Part shown: positions 21,723-31,679 of the stretch, piece by piece
How the letters are laid out: each line of letters starts with the position of its first letter
Numbering within the stretch: position 1 is the stretch's first letter
From: Brachybacterium sp. Z12
GTDB taxonomy: Bacteria; Actinomycetota; Actinomycetes; Actinomycetales; Dermabacteraceae
DNA length: 64,000 nt
Direction of reading: 5' to 3'
Assembly: GCF_014400405.1 (NCBI RefSeq)
Contig: NZ_CP060496.1
Coordinates: forward strand, 868,001-932,000
Notes under the pieces: generated by a model
Databases searched by the model: none
Told to the model about the DNA's origin: nothing
The model's input: only the letters and a program-made list of their open reading frames with translations
Position numbers and translations under genes: made by a program

Positions 21723-21776
21723 CGGCGACCTCCAGGGCGGAAACGGGGTGCGGGGCGCGGCGTCGGTGCCACGACG

Positions 21777-21797
21777 TTATTTACACTATGAAATTAA
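21777..21797. promoter_or_regulatory. ROK-type operator upstream of the alpha-galactoside operon
   Basis: TTATTTACACTATGAAATTAA is an isolated AT-rich inverted repeat in 70% GC surroundings. It resembles the NagC/Mlc consensus (TTATTT-N8-AAATTAA type). It lies 55 bases upstream of the GH36 start and 90 bases from the divergent aminotransferase. The convergent-side ROK regulator at 14914 is the natural candidate to bind it. Confidence 0.55.
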
Positions 21798-21884
21798 ACC
21801 GTGTCTCGTCAAGCACCCCGGGCGAAGAGGATCCGGTGCGGAGCGCTACGCTGGCCCCCAACCCGACCAGGCCAGGAGCCCCGA

Positions 21885-23095
21885 ATGATCTTCACCCAGT
21901 CCTCCAAGCTGCGCGACGTGTGCTACGAGATCCGCGGGCCGGTCCCCGCAGAGGCCGCGCGCATGGAGGCAGAGGGCCACAAGATCCTCAAGCTCAACAT
22001 CGGCAACCCCGCCCCCTTCGGCTTCGAGGCGCCCGACGAGATCCTGGTGGACATGATCCGGACCCTGCCCACCGCGCAGGGCTACTCGGACTCCAAGGGC
22101 ATCGTCTCGGCCCGCCGCGCCGTCGCGCAGTACTACCAGACCAAGGGCATGCCCGGCATGGAGCTGGACGACATCTACCTCGGCAACGGGGTCTCCGAGC
22201 TCATCCAGATGACCTGCCAGGCGCTCGTGGACGACGGCGACGAGGTGCTCGTGCCGAGCCCCGACTACCCGCTGTGGACCGCCTCGGTGGCGCTCGCCGG
22301 AGGGCGCGCCGTCCACTACCGCTGCGACGAGGAGCAGCAGTGGTGGCCCGACGTCAGCGACATCGCCGACAAGGTCACCGAACGCACCAAGGCGATCGTG
22401 GTCATCAACCCCAACAACCCCACCGGCGCGGTCTATCCCGAGCACGTGCTGCGCGAGATCGTCGAGGTCGCGCGGAAGCACGGGCTGATGATCCTGGCCG
22501 ACGAGATCTACGACAAGATCCTCTACGACGACGCCGTGCACACCCACATCGCGGGACTCGCCCCCGATCTGCTCACCATCACCTTCAACGGCCTGTCCAA
22601 GGCGTACCGGGTGGCCGGCTTCCGCGCCGGCTGGATGGCGCTGTACGGCCCGAAGGAGCACGCCGCGAGCTTCATCGAAGGGCTCGACGTGCTCTCGAAC
22701 ATGCGGCTGTGCCCCAACGTGCCCGCCCAGCACGTGGTCGCCACCGCGCTCGGGGGCTACCAGAGCGTGAACGAGCTGCTGCTGCCGGGCGGGCGGCTGC
22801 GCGAGCAGCGCGACGTCGCCTACGAGGGGCTCAGCGCCATCGACGGCGTGAGCGTCGTGAAGGCCTCTGGGGCGCTGTACATGTTCCCCGCCTGGACCGC
22901 GAGATGTACGCGATCGAGAACGACGAGCAGTTCGCCTATGACCTGCTGCGCTCCAAGAAGCTGCTGGTCACGCAGGGGACGGGCTTCAACCTCGACACCC
23001 CGGACCACTTCCGCCTGGTGACCCTGCCCTCGGTCGACGTGATCGCCGACGCGGTGGACCGCATCGCCGACCACCTCGCCTCGATCCGGCGCTGA
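21885..23095 (+). CDS. AlaA-like PLP-dependent aminotransferase (frameshifted)
   Basis: About 404 residues of class I/II aminotransferase. The PLP lysine is in FNGLSKAYRVAGFRAGW, with INPNNPTGAVYP and ILADEIYDKILYDD preceding it. Closest in feel to AlaA-type glutamate-pyruvate transaminases. A missing C in a CCCC run near 22890 splits the frame; the corrected text reads MFPRLDREMYAIENDEQFAY and continues to LASIRR. Start supported by AGGAG. It is divergent from the alpha-galactosidase operon. Confidence 0.9.
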
Positions 23096-23102
23096 GCGGA
23101 GC

Positions 23103-23491
23103 TCAGAGGAGCAGGCCCCCGCCGTCGCGAGCACCGCGAGCAGCGGCAGCGTGCCCTGCTTCACCGCGGCCCCGCGGTGGGCGGGGGAGCTCAGCCGCAG
23201 CACGGTCGCGGCGGCGAGCATCGACCCGGTCCCGGCCAGCAGCAGCGTCGCGCCCACCGTGACCGCGCCCGCGAGGGCGAGGATCGCGCCGAGTGCCGCC
23301 AGCACGGCCAGAAATAGGTTGTAGAAGCCCTGGTTGAAGGCGAGCTCGCGGGTCGCGGCGACCTCCTCGGCGCTCTGTTCGCCGAACACCTTCTGCGCCT
23401 GCGGCCCGCCCCAGGTGAGCGACTCCAGGCGGAAGATGACCACGTGGAGCGCCGCTGCGGCGAGGGCCAGGATTGAACCGAGGGTGAGCAT
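23103..23491 (-). CDS. DUF1304 family small membrane protein (frameshifted at the end)
   Basis: About 129 residues with four hydrophobic segments. It has the DUF1304 pattern: first helix with HVVIFRLESLTW, then the conserved FNQGFYNLFLA motif, and LRLSSPAHRGAAVKQG. The ATG at 23491 has GGAGGT at 4 bases. The frame lacks a proper end; adding one G near 23117 gives VLATAGGLLL and a stop at 23103, which is how the family ends. It faces the TetR gene across a palindromic operator and is probably controlled by it. Function unknown. Confidence 0.75.
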
Positions 23492-23510
23492 TGCGACCTC
23501 CGAGGTCTTT

Positions 23511-23530
23511 GGAATGATCATTCCACTATA
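23511..23530. promoter_or_regulatory. TetR operator and divergent -10 region
   Basis: GGAATGATCATTCC (23511-23524) is a perfect 14-base palindrome. It overlaps CACTATAGTG (23524-23533), itself a perfect palindrome that supplies a TATAGT -10 toward the DUF1304 gene. The same pair of elements in the same order occurs before the oxidoreductase gene at 25682, which defines a shared regulon. Confidence 0.65.
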
Positions 23531-23587
23531 GTGGGTCCGACCCCGCGTGGACAGCCGGGCGAAGGCGTGCATCGAGCAGGAGGAGCC

Positions 23588-24178
23588 ATGGGACGGCAGA
23601 CGGCATACGTGCGGGAGGACGCCGTGCGCTCCGCTCGCGACGTGTTCTGGCGCGAGGGCTACGAGGGCGCGTCCATGGCGAGCCTGCAGCGCGCCACCGG
23701 ACTGAACGCCTCCAGCCTCTACCACGCCTTCGGCTCCAAGCGCGGACTGTTCGACGCCGCGGTCGAGGACTATCTCGAGCGCGTCGTGCGCCCGGGGCTA
23801 GGTTCGCTGCAGGACCCCGCGGTCGCCGCCGACGCCCTCGAGGGCTACTTCCGTGCGGCCCGCGAGCTGTTCGCGGACCCGTCCGGCCGCACCCTGCCCG
23901 ACGGGTGCCTGCTGGTGAACACTGCCTGCTCCGGCCTCGCCCGGGACGACGGGATCGCCGAGGCGGTGCGCGCCTATCGCGCCGAGCTGGGCGCCGCCTT
24001 CCTGCGCGGTGCCGCGGCCCGCTTCCCGACTGGCGCCGCCGACGAGCACGAGCGGCTCGCCGAGACCTGCGTCGCGCTGCTGGTCAGCGCGCTGGTCATG
24101 ACCCGCGTGGATCGAGGGGCGGCACTCGCCTCCCTCGACGCCGCGCTCTCGCATCTCACGACGGAGGACACCCCATGA
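23588..24178 (+). CDS. TetR-family regulator
   Basis: 196 residues. The DNA-binding part reads VRSARDVFWREGYEGASMAS then LQRATGLNASSLYHAFGSKR, ideal for TetR. The C-terminal domain has two close cysteines (PDGCLLVNTACSGLA), which could sense oxidants given the Ohr gene that follows. GGAGGAGCC precedes the ATG. The stop overlaps the Ohr start (ATGA). The adjacent perfect palindrome is its presumed autoregulatory site, shared with the DUF1304 gene and probably with the oxidoreductase at 24687-25663. Confidence 0.88.
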   Translation: MGRQTAYVREDAVRSARDVFWREGYEGASMASLQRATGLNASSLYHAFGSKRGLFDAAVEDYLERVVRPGLGSLQDPAVAADALEGYFRAARELFADPSGRTLPDGCLLVNTACSGLARDDGIAEAVRAYRAELGAAFLRGAAARFPTGAADEHERLAETCVALLVSALVMTRVDRGAALASLDAALSHLTTEDTP

Positions 24179-24597
24179 CCCATCTGTACAGCACCGAGGC
24201 CCTCGCCACCGGCGCCGGCCGCGACGGACACGTCGCGGTCTCGGGCTCCGACATCGCCCTCGACCTGGCCGTCCCGACCGCCATGGGCGGCAGCGGGAAA
24301 GGCGCGAATCCCGAGCAGCTCTTCGCCGCCGGCTACGCCGCCTGCTTCCACTCCGCCCTCCAGCTCGTCGCCCGCCGGCGGAAGATCCCCGTCGAGGGGT
24401 CGAGCGTCGGCGCCCGCGTGAGCATCGACCCCGCCGAGTCCGGAGGCTTCTCCCTCGCCGTCGAGCTCGAGGTGGTCGTCCCCGAGCTCGATCACGAGAC
24501 CGCCCAGTCCCTCGCCGACGCCGCACACCAGGTGTGCCCGTACTCGAACGCCACCCGCGGGAACATCCCCGTGACGGTCTCCGTCTCCGACGACTGA
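24175..24597 (+). CDS. Organic hydroperoxide resistance protein, OsmC/Ohr family
   Basis: 140 residues. The peroxidatic Cys is in YAACFHSAL and the resolving Cys in HQVCPYSNATRGN, the hallmark pair of Ohr. It reduces organic and lipid hydroperoxides with a dihydrolipoamide-type donor. Translation is coupled to the TetR gene by ATGA overlap. Control by TetR, not the usual MarR-type OhrR, is the unusual feature here. Confidence 0.93.
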   Translation: MTHLYSTEALATGAGRDGHVAVSGSDIALDLAVPTAMGGSGKGANPEQLFAAGYAACFHSALQLVARRRKIPVEGSSVGARVSIDPAESGGFSLAVELEVVVPELDHETAQSLADAAHQVCPYSNATRGNIPVTVSVSDD

Positions 24598-24621
24598 GCC
24601 TCGCGGCGCCAGAGCGCCGAC

Positions 24622-24652
24622 GGGCCCCGGGAGGATCGCTCCTCCCGGGCCC
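24622..24652. terminator. Bidirectional terminator hairpin
   Basis: GGGCCCCGGGAGGA and TCCTCCCGGGCCC form a long near-perfect stem around a 4-base loop between the convergent ohr-like and oxidoreductase genes. Confidence 0.7.
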
Positions 24653-24686
24653 GCTCTCGTTCCCGGGTCCGCGGACCGGGCCGCGC

Positions 24687-25663
24687 TCACGCGCGCAGCA
24701 GCACCTTGCCCCGGCGGCCGTCGGTCAGAGTGGCCGCCACGGCGCCGGTGACCTCGTCGAGCCCGAGGACGTCCGCGACCGGGAGCGTGACCTCGCCCGA
24801 GAGCAGGCCGGAAAGGATCTCCCCGATCAGGCGCCGCCGCACCTCGGGGGACATCTCCCGTGAGACGCGCGCGCCCCAGAAGCCCTCGACGTGCAGGTCG
24901 CGGAAGATGATCGGTCCGGAGGGGAGGGCCATGGTCGACCCGCCCATCGCGCCGAAGACGACGAGGCGGCCGCCGTCCTCGATCAGCGAGAGCACCTGAC
25001 CGGCGGCCTCGCCGCCCACGGAGTCCAGTCCCGCCGGCACGCGGGCGTCGCCGATCAGGGCGCGGGCCTGCTCCTGCCAGCCCTCCTGGTCGGTCGCGAC
25101 CACGTCGCCGATGCCCTGCGCGGCGAGCTCCTCGACGCCGCTGCCGCGCCGCACCAGGCTGATCACGCGGATCCCGCGCGACCTCGCGAACTGGGCCACG
25201 AGCCGGCCCACCGCCCCGGTCGCGGCGTTCTGCACGAGCACCTCGCCGCGCTCGAGACCGAGGTGCTCGAGCAGGGAGACGGCGCTGAAGGGCATGGCGA
25301 CGAGCTGGGCCGCGGCCTCATCGGGCAGCTGCTCCGGCAGCGGGATCAGCGAGGCGGCCGGCGCGGTGAACAGCTCCGCCCAGGCGCCGGTGACGGCGCT
25401 GGCCGCGACCCGGTCGCCGAGGGCGAGGCCCTCGACGCCCTCGCCGAGCGCCTCGACCACGGCGACGGCCTCGCTGCCCGCCCCCGAGGGGAGCTCGGGG
25501 CGCACACCGTAGCTCCCGCGGATCGTCCACAGGTCGTGGTGGTGGACCGGGCTGAGCACCATCCGCAGCAGCGCCTCGCCGGGCGCCGGGACGGGGAGTC
25601 GACCTCGGCGGTGCGCAGGACGTCAGCGGGGTCGCCGAAACGGTCATAGGTGACGGTGAGCAT
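24687..25663 (-). CDS. Zinc-less quinone oxidoreductase-like MDR protein (frameshifted)
   Basis: About 325 residues of medium-chain dehydrogenase/reductase. The nucleotide loop is ATGAVGRLVAQFARSRG; HHHDLWTIRGSYGVRPELP and DRVAASAVTGAWAEL fit the quinone oxidoreductase/trans-2-enoyl reductase branch. Structural and catalytic zinc cysteines are absent. A missing base near 25598 shifts residues 23 onward; corrected text reads LPVPAPGEALLRMVLSP. The start codon follows GAGGTG. Its promoter carries the same -10/operator arrangement as the DUF1304 gene, so it probably belongs to the TetR regulon and may detoxify reactive carbonyls or quinones. Confidence 0.8.
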
Positions 25664-25681
25664 GAGAGCACCTCTCTTTTT

Positions 25682-25705
25682 GGAACAGTCATTTCACTAT
25701 AGCGA
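25682..25705 (-). promoter_or_regulatory. Second copy of the TetR-type operator with -10
   Basis: GGAACAGTCATTTC (25682-25695) matches 11 of 14 positions of the perfect palindrome at 23511. It is followed by CACTATAG, giving a TATAGT -10 toward the oxidoreductase gene. Confidence 0.55.
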
Positions 25706-25859
25706 CGGGGAACCTCCCTGCCTCGCGCGCGGGCGGCGCTGTTCCGGGTCTCACAGCAGCGGCCGCCACGGCGCCGACATGCGGCAGGGCCGGGGGCCGG
25801 GACCGGTGCTCCGGTCCGACCCCGGCCCTGCGGCGGGGTGTCTGCTGCGCGTGCGCGGC

Positions 25860-27334
25860 TCAGGCGTGCGAGGGCTGGTGCACCGTCGTCGGGAGACGCG
25901 CACCATCTCCTCGCGCTCGACCACCTTGATGCGGGCGCGGGGCTCGCCGTCGGCGTCCACCGCGGCGGCGCCGAGGGACTTCTCGTGCTCGTCCAGCGCC
26001 ATCCAGCCGTCCCAGGTCGTGTACTCCACGCCCCGGTCCTCGAGCAGGCGCACGATCGCGTCGCCGTCCCGCTCGGGAGCGGCGGCGACGGCACCGGCCT
26101 CGAGGTCCTCGAGCAGGGCGGTGATGGTCTCGATCGCGTCGGACTTCGTCGCGCCGATCAGCCCCACCGGCCCGCGCTTGATCCAGCCGTTGGCGTAGAG
26201 GCCGGGGAGCACGGTGCCGTCCGCGGCAGAGACCCGGCCGGCGGCGTTGTGGATCACGCCGCGCTTCGCGTCGTACGGGATGCCGGGCAGCTCGGAGCCG
26301 TGGTAGCCGACGGCCCGGTAGACCGCACCGAGCTCGTAGTCCACGAACTCGCCGGTGCCCTCGAGGTTGCCCTCGGCGTCGAGCCGGGTGCGCTCGAAGC
26401 GCATGCCAGTGACTCGTCCTCCGTCGCCACCCTCGCCGAGGACCTCGACGGGGCGATGCCAGAAGTGCATGTGCAGGCGGCGCTGGACCGGGCGGCCCTC
26501 GCGGTCCGTCGGCGCCTCGCCGGCGGCCTCGCGGCGCTGCTGCTCCTCGAGCCAGCCCACGAAGGTCTGGACGACCTGGTCGGTGCGCTTGTCCGCCTTT
26601 ATCGTCTCCCACTCGGCGTCCGTGATCTGCTCCAGATCGCGGGCTTCCATGACGACCTGGAGGCCCTTGGGGTGGGCGAGCTCGCGCGCCTCGAGCGGGG
26701 AGAACTTGGTCTGGGCGGGGCCTCGACGACCGAAGATGTGCACATCGGTGGTCTTCGCGGCCTGCAGGCCCTCGTACACGTTGCCGGGGATCTCGGTGCG
26801 CAGCAGCTCGTCGGCGGTCTTGGAGAGCACCCGTGCCACATCGAGCGCGACGTTGCCGTTGCCGACGACGGCGACGGATTCGGCGTCCAGCTCCCAGGTG
26901 CGGGGGTAGTCCGGGTTGCCGTCGTACCAGGCGACGAAATCGGCGGCGCCGTAGGAGCCTTCGAGCTCGATGCCGGGGAGGTCGAGGTCGGCGTCCTTCA
27001 GGGCGCCGGTGGCGAAGATGACCGCGTCGTAGTGGGCGCGCAGATCCTCGAGCGTGAGGTCGGTGCCGAACTCGACGTCGCCGAGGAAGCGGATGTCGCC
27101 GCGGCCGAGGATCCGGTGCAGTGCGGTGATGATGCCCTTGATGCGCGGGTGGTCCGGGGCGACTCCGTAACGGATCAGCCCGAAGGGGGCGGGGAGGCGG
27201 TCGAACAGGTCGATCGCGACCTGGAGCTCACCGCTTTTCACCGGCGCGGAGCGCAGCAGGGTCTCGGCGGCGTAGACGCCGGCGGGGCCGGAGCCGATCA
27301 CGGCCAGACGGAAGGGCTGCTGGGAGAAGGACAT
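25860..27334 (-). CDS. fprA: Ferredoxin/flavodoxin-NADP+ reductase, FprA type
   Basis: About 490 residues. The FAD loop is AVIGSGPAGVYAAE and the NADP loop is AVVGNGNVALDVARVL; FDRLPAPFGLIRYGVAPDHP is the adrenodoxin-reductase-family signature. It passes electrons between NADPH and ferredoxin, for instance for cytochromes P450. The start has GAGGTGAG in front. Without correction the frame runs on to 25751 with a non-family tail; one base too many near 25890 gives an end VHQPSHA at 25860, which fits better. The exact C-terminus is therefore uncertain. Confidence 0.85.
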
Positions 27335-27525
27335 CTCACCTCGGTCTCGTGGCGCGGCGGCGCCGGGTCGGATGCGGTCCGGAGCGGGCGCGGCATCCTG
27401 CGCCCCACTTCGCTCTGCACTGATTTCCGCACCACTGTATACGCGAAATTCGCTCTGACCGGGGCCACTGTGAGCGGCCTGACGTCGAGGAACCGTGAAG
27501 GTTCTGCGATGGTCGGGCGATGGTG

Positions 27526-28395
27526 TCAGCTCGGCGCCGGGTCGGAATCCCCGCGGCGGTGGATCGCCCAGAAGTACGCGCCCACCAGCACGGCCCCGCC
27601 GACGATATTTCCGAGCACCACCGGGACCAGGTTGTCCCAGAGCGTCGCTCCGAGGGTGATCGAGGAGTAGTCCGCTGCGGTGGCGCCGGCGGCCTTCATC
27701 GCCTCGCCCTGCCAGAAGGGGTCTCCGGCGAAGTTCTTGATCAGCAGCCCCATCGGCAGCATGAACATGTTGGCCACGGAGTGCTCGAAGCCGGTGGCCA
27801 CGAACAGTGCGATCGGTCCGATCACGCCGAGGACCTTGTCCGTGACGCTCCTGCCGGCGGTGGCGATCCATACGGCCAGGCAGACGGCGAGGTTGGCGAG
27901 GATGCCCAGGAAGAAGGCCTGGTGCCAGTCGTGACCGAGCTTCGCCTGGGTGATGTCCAGGACGATCAGCCCCCAGGCCGAATCGTTGGCGGCATGGGTT
28001 CCGGCGAACAGGAGCAGCAGCGCGATGAGCACGGCGCCGATCAGGTTGCCGGCGGCCGAGATGCCCCAGTGGCCCACCATCCTGCCGGTGGAGATCCGCC
28101 CGGACAGGCGCGGCACCAGGGTCATGGTGGTGCCGGTGAACAGATCGGAGCCGCTGATCACGACCAGCCCCAGGCCCACGGAGAAGACGGTGCCGCCGAT
28201 GAGCTGGGCGAGGCCGATCGGCCACTCGTCCATGCCCTGCTGCGTGGTGACCATGAAGACGAAGCCCAGCGCGATGAAGGCGCCTCCGCCGAGGGTCTGC
28301 AGGATCATCCGGTCCCATGGCGCGGTCGCCTTCGCGTGCATCGCGTCTTCGAGCTCGCGGGTCAGCTCGTCCGGTTCGGGGATCACGGGGCTCAT
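27526..28395 (-). CDS. Formate/nitrite transporter family protein
   Basis: 289 residues, six membrane helices, with the family signature ATGFEHSVANMFMLPMGLLI and the earlier loop SGSDLFTGTTMTL. FNT proteins are pentameric channels for small anions such as formate, nitrite or hydrosulfide. The N-terminal 30 residues are cytosolic. Its ATG overlaps the transglutaminase stop (ATGA), so it is the last gene of the operon that starts with AIM24 or the ATP-grasp gene. Which anion it moves is not readable from sequence. Confidence 0.88.
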   Translation of the reverse strand: MSPVIPEPDELTRELEDAMHAKATAPWDRMILQTLGGGAFIALGFVFMVTTQQGMDEWPIGLAQLIGGTVFSVGLGLVVISGSDLFTGTTMTLVPRLSGRISTGRMVGHWGISAAGNLIGAVLIALLLLFAGTHAANDSAWGLIVLDITQAKLGHDWHQAFFLGILANLAVCLAVWIATAGRSVTDKVLGVIGPIALFVATGFEHSVANMFMLPMGLLIKNFAGDPFWQGEAMKAAGATAADYSSITLGATLWDNLVPVVLGNIVGGAVLVGAYFWAIHRRGDSDPAPS

Positions 28396-29388
28396 TCGGG
28401 GCTCCCGTTCCCGAGCGGCTCGGGCACCACGCCGACGGAGACCGACAGGGTGCTGCTGGCACCGGGAGGGCCCACCACGATCCCCTTCAGCGGAGGCACG
28501 TCCGCGTAGTCCCGGCCCCATGCGGTGGTCACGAAACGCTGGTCCACGAAGGTGCGGTTGGTGGGGTCGATGTCCACCCATCCCGTGCCGGGGACCAGCA
28601 CGCTGAGCCAGGCGTGGGATGCGGCGGAGCCCACCATCTCCCCGACCGGTGCGGTGCCCAGCGCTCCACCGGCCGACGGGGCCGTGCGCAGGTACCCGGA
28701 GACGTAGCGGGCTGCGAGGCCGGCGGCGCGCACCGCCGCGACCCCGACATGCGAGAAGTCCTGACAGACCCCGTGACGGGCCGAGAGCACCTCCTCCAGG
28801 GTGGAGGTGACGGTGGTGGCGCGGGAGTCGTAGGTGAAGTCGGTGTGGATCAGGGCGGTGAGATCGGCCAGGCACTCGCCGATCGCGCGCCCGGGCCGGA
28901 ACACCTCGGCGGAGATCTCCTGAGCTGCTGTTTCCGCGGGGATCCGGGGTGAGGGGTGGACGAAGTCGAGGCCGGAGTCCGGGATCAGCGAACCCCAGTG
29001 CTCGGGGTGCACTGTTCCCAGGGCCGCGACATCGGTTCGATCGGGTAGCGGCGCTCGGCGACTGTAACCCGTGCATGGGAATGCACGTCCAGCTGTTCAT
29101 GCAGTGTGTCGACCAGCAGGTATGTGGAGGAGTTGCCGTAGAAGTCGGTGTGGGCGGTCAACCGTGCTGGGGCTGGGTCCACGATCACCTCATGGGACAG
29201 CACGCGCTGGTGGGGGTGGCCCGCGGTTCGACGTGGGCGCGGCCGTAGTTGCGCGAGACGGGCTTGGCGTATCGGTACGAGGTCAGGTGGTGGACCCGGT
29301 AGTGCACCGGCTCGGAGGCGGCCGCGCCTCCCTCGCGCAGTGGGAGCAGCGGGCGCGGGCGGGCGGTGCTCTGAGCGTGCTCAGACAT
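28392..29388 (-). CDS. Transglutaminase-like cysteine protease family protein (frameshifted)
   Basis: About 332 residues. The N-terminal bacterial-transglutaminase domain starts near VHYRVHHLTSYRYAKPVSRN. The core has the catalytic Cys (GVCQDFSH), His (SAASHAWL) and Asp (WVDIDPTN). Single-base errors near 29010 and 29215 split it into three frames that join cleanly. The ATG at 29388 overlaps the stop of the ATP-grasp/alpha-E gene. Relatives are always found with alpha-E and circularly permuted ATP-grasp proteins and are predicted to cut or make an isopeptide-linked product; no substrate is established. Confidence 0.82.
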
Positions 29389-31644
29389 CGTCGACCCCCA
29401 TCGTGAGGTGGATTCGGACGGGTGGAAGAAGCGATTCTCGAGCGCGGTCGCGAGCTCCCGCAGCAGATCGATCGCGGCATCGACCTCGTCCAGCAGCGCA
29501 GTCGGTGCGCCGCCGCCCGCTTCGGCGCCCTCGGCAGGGCGCAGCAGCTCCTGCGGTGCCCAGGAGCCGATGCGGGAGCGGAGCGCGGTCAGCGGTGCAC
29601 GGAGCTCCGGCGAAGGCGCGACCTCGGGCAAGCGATCCAGCGCTGCGCTCAGCCTGTCGAGCTGGAAGGCGATGGAACGTGGCAGCGTGGTGTCGTTCAG
29701 CAGCAGCTCCATCAGCAGCTCCGGCTGCACCGCCGCATGGTAGGACCGTCGGTACGACGCCCCGGACTCGGTGATCAGAGCGACCGCTCCGGCGATCCGC
29801 GATTCGGCGGCGCGGGTGCGGCGCCGGCCCAGGGTCGCCCGCAGCAGCGCCAGCAGGCTCATCGCCCGCTCGATCTTGCGGCCCCTCGGTGAGATCCCAG
29901 CCCAGGTTCCGCGGCATCGAGTCGGCGATCGCGCCGGACAGCGTCAGGCAGCCGTCGACGATATCCGTCAGCCCCTGCTCGAGGGGCTGGCCGCCCTGGC
30001 CGCTCAGGGCGCGGACGCCCTGCCTCATGCCGGCGATCACCGGCCACACGTCAGCCGAGATCAGGTCCCGCAGGGTGCGGGTGGTGTGGGCGAGGGCGGT
30101 GTAGGACTGGGCGAGGGACCCGGGCCGACCCAGATCGCTCAGCAGGCTCTCGAGCTCCGCCTGCACCGCTCCGCGATCGCGGAGGTCCAGCTCATGGAAC
30201 CCGGGATAGGTGGTGGTGATCTCGGTGACCGCCTCGAGCAGCACCGTCTGTGCGGTGTGTGCGGCGGGGCTGCGCTCCGCCTCCAGATCGTTGACGGTGT
30301 CCACCACGGTGCGCAGCAGACGGGCCGTGGAATCCACCCGCTCCAGGTAGCGGCCGAACCAGAACAGGTCCGAGCCGATCGACCGGGTCATCGCCGGGTA
30401 CGCGGTCAGCACCCCGCGGGCCGCGGCGGCCGGCCGCACCTCCGGGGTGCTCGCGGCGGACTGCTCCTGGTCGGGGACGGCGGCGGTCTCGGGGACGCTG
30501 ACCCAGACGTCCTTGAGCGCCTCGGGACCGTCGTCGGCGGTGGTCGCGATCCCGCCGGGCAGCACCTCGTAGCCGTCCTCCGTGCCCATCACCAGCAGCG
30601 TGATCCGCACCGGTCGTTCGACCAGGCTGTCGCCGCCGTCCGGGTCCAGGCTGAGCCAGCTCCCGGGCTCGGCGCCCGGCTCGGCGGGCCTCAGCTGGAG
30701 ATCCTCGTGGAGCATCTGTCGGCACAGATCCGGCAGGGCGGACCGCAGGTCCGGGTTCTCCAGCAGACCGGCGCCGAGGGGGTTGAAGATCTCCACGTCC
30801 CCGCAGCGTGCGGCCTCGACCAGGCCGGTCACCCCGCCGAGCGGGGTGGGCCCGAGATCCAGCGGGTCCAGAAGCTGGGAGGGGACCAGGCGCAGCATCG
30901 CGTCCACCGCGTCGCCGGGGTCCGAGTCCAGGCCGGGCAGGCGCAGGGTGAGGGTGCCGGAGCCGGTGCGGAGATCGCCCACGGAGACGATCGGTGCGCC
31001 CAGCAGGTTCGCCATCCAGCTGTGGTCGAAGCCGCGCAGCGGATCGTCGGAGTCCGCGGTGAGCACGACCGTGCGGCCGGCACGGCCCTCGGCGCGAGTC
31101 CGCTGGTGCAGGGAGGTGCGGAGGGCGTCGAAGAACGGGTGGAGCGCCGCAGCGGCGTGGAGCGGTAGAGCGTGGGTGCGCAGCGGGAGAGCACCCGGCG
31201 CAGCTCGAGGGTGGTGCCGGCGCCGTCGGGCACATCCACCGAGTCCTCGAGCACCACCCATGAGCCGTCGGCCGTGCGGGTCACCGTGCTGGTCAGAGCG
31301 AACAGGTGATGGTTCCCGCGGGCGGGGATGCCCACGGCGGAGCGCAGGTAGGCCGGGTCCTGCAGCAGCTGCGCGACCGGGGCGACGTCGGTTCCCAGCA
31401 CCGTGCGGGGGCCGTAGAGGTCCGCGTACAGCGCATCGAGCAGCCGCATCCGCTGGATCAGGCCTGAGGAGAGCTCCGACCAGGCATCTGCGTCCAGGAC
31501 CAGCGGGACGGGGTCGATCACGGGCACGGCGGCGGAGACGTCGCCGGCGAACATCATCGCCGCCGACGTCGCCGCGCGCCGTCGCCCTGTGGGGCCGAGA
31601 GCATCGAGCTCATCGACCAGGGCCTGCGGAGGTGAGGAGATCAC
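29381..31644 (-). CDS. Circularly permuted ATP-grasp (DUF407) plus alpha-E (DUF403) fusion (frameshifted)
   Basis: About 754 residues. The N-terminal two thirds match the circularly permuted ATP-grasp type 2 family (LIQRMRLLDALYADLYGPRT, RGFDHSWMANLLGAPIVSV, DVEIFNPLGAGLLENPDLRS). From AMTRSIGSDLFWFGRYLERV the all-helical alpha-E domain begins. In many genomes these are two genes; here they are one. Breaks at about 31160, 29870 and 29410 look like single missing bases. The GTG start at 31644 is supported by TACGAT ending 6 bases upstream, implying leaderless translation. ATP-grasp enzymes ligate carboxylates to amines, so this may build a peptide-like product handled by the transglutaminase. 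Confidence 0.78.
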
Positions 31645-31650
31645 CGGGTC

Positions 31651-31656
31651 ATCGTA
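31651..31656 (-). promoter_or_regulatory. -10 element for the ATP-grasp gene
   Basis: TACGAT on the minus strand ends 6 bases before GTG 31644. It lies in the short gap after the AIM24 gene, so the ATP-grasp gene may also be transcribed on its own. Confidence 0.4.
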
Positions 31657-31679
31657 GACACCACGACGCGCAGAGGCGA

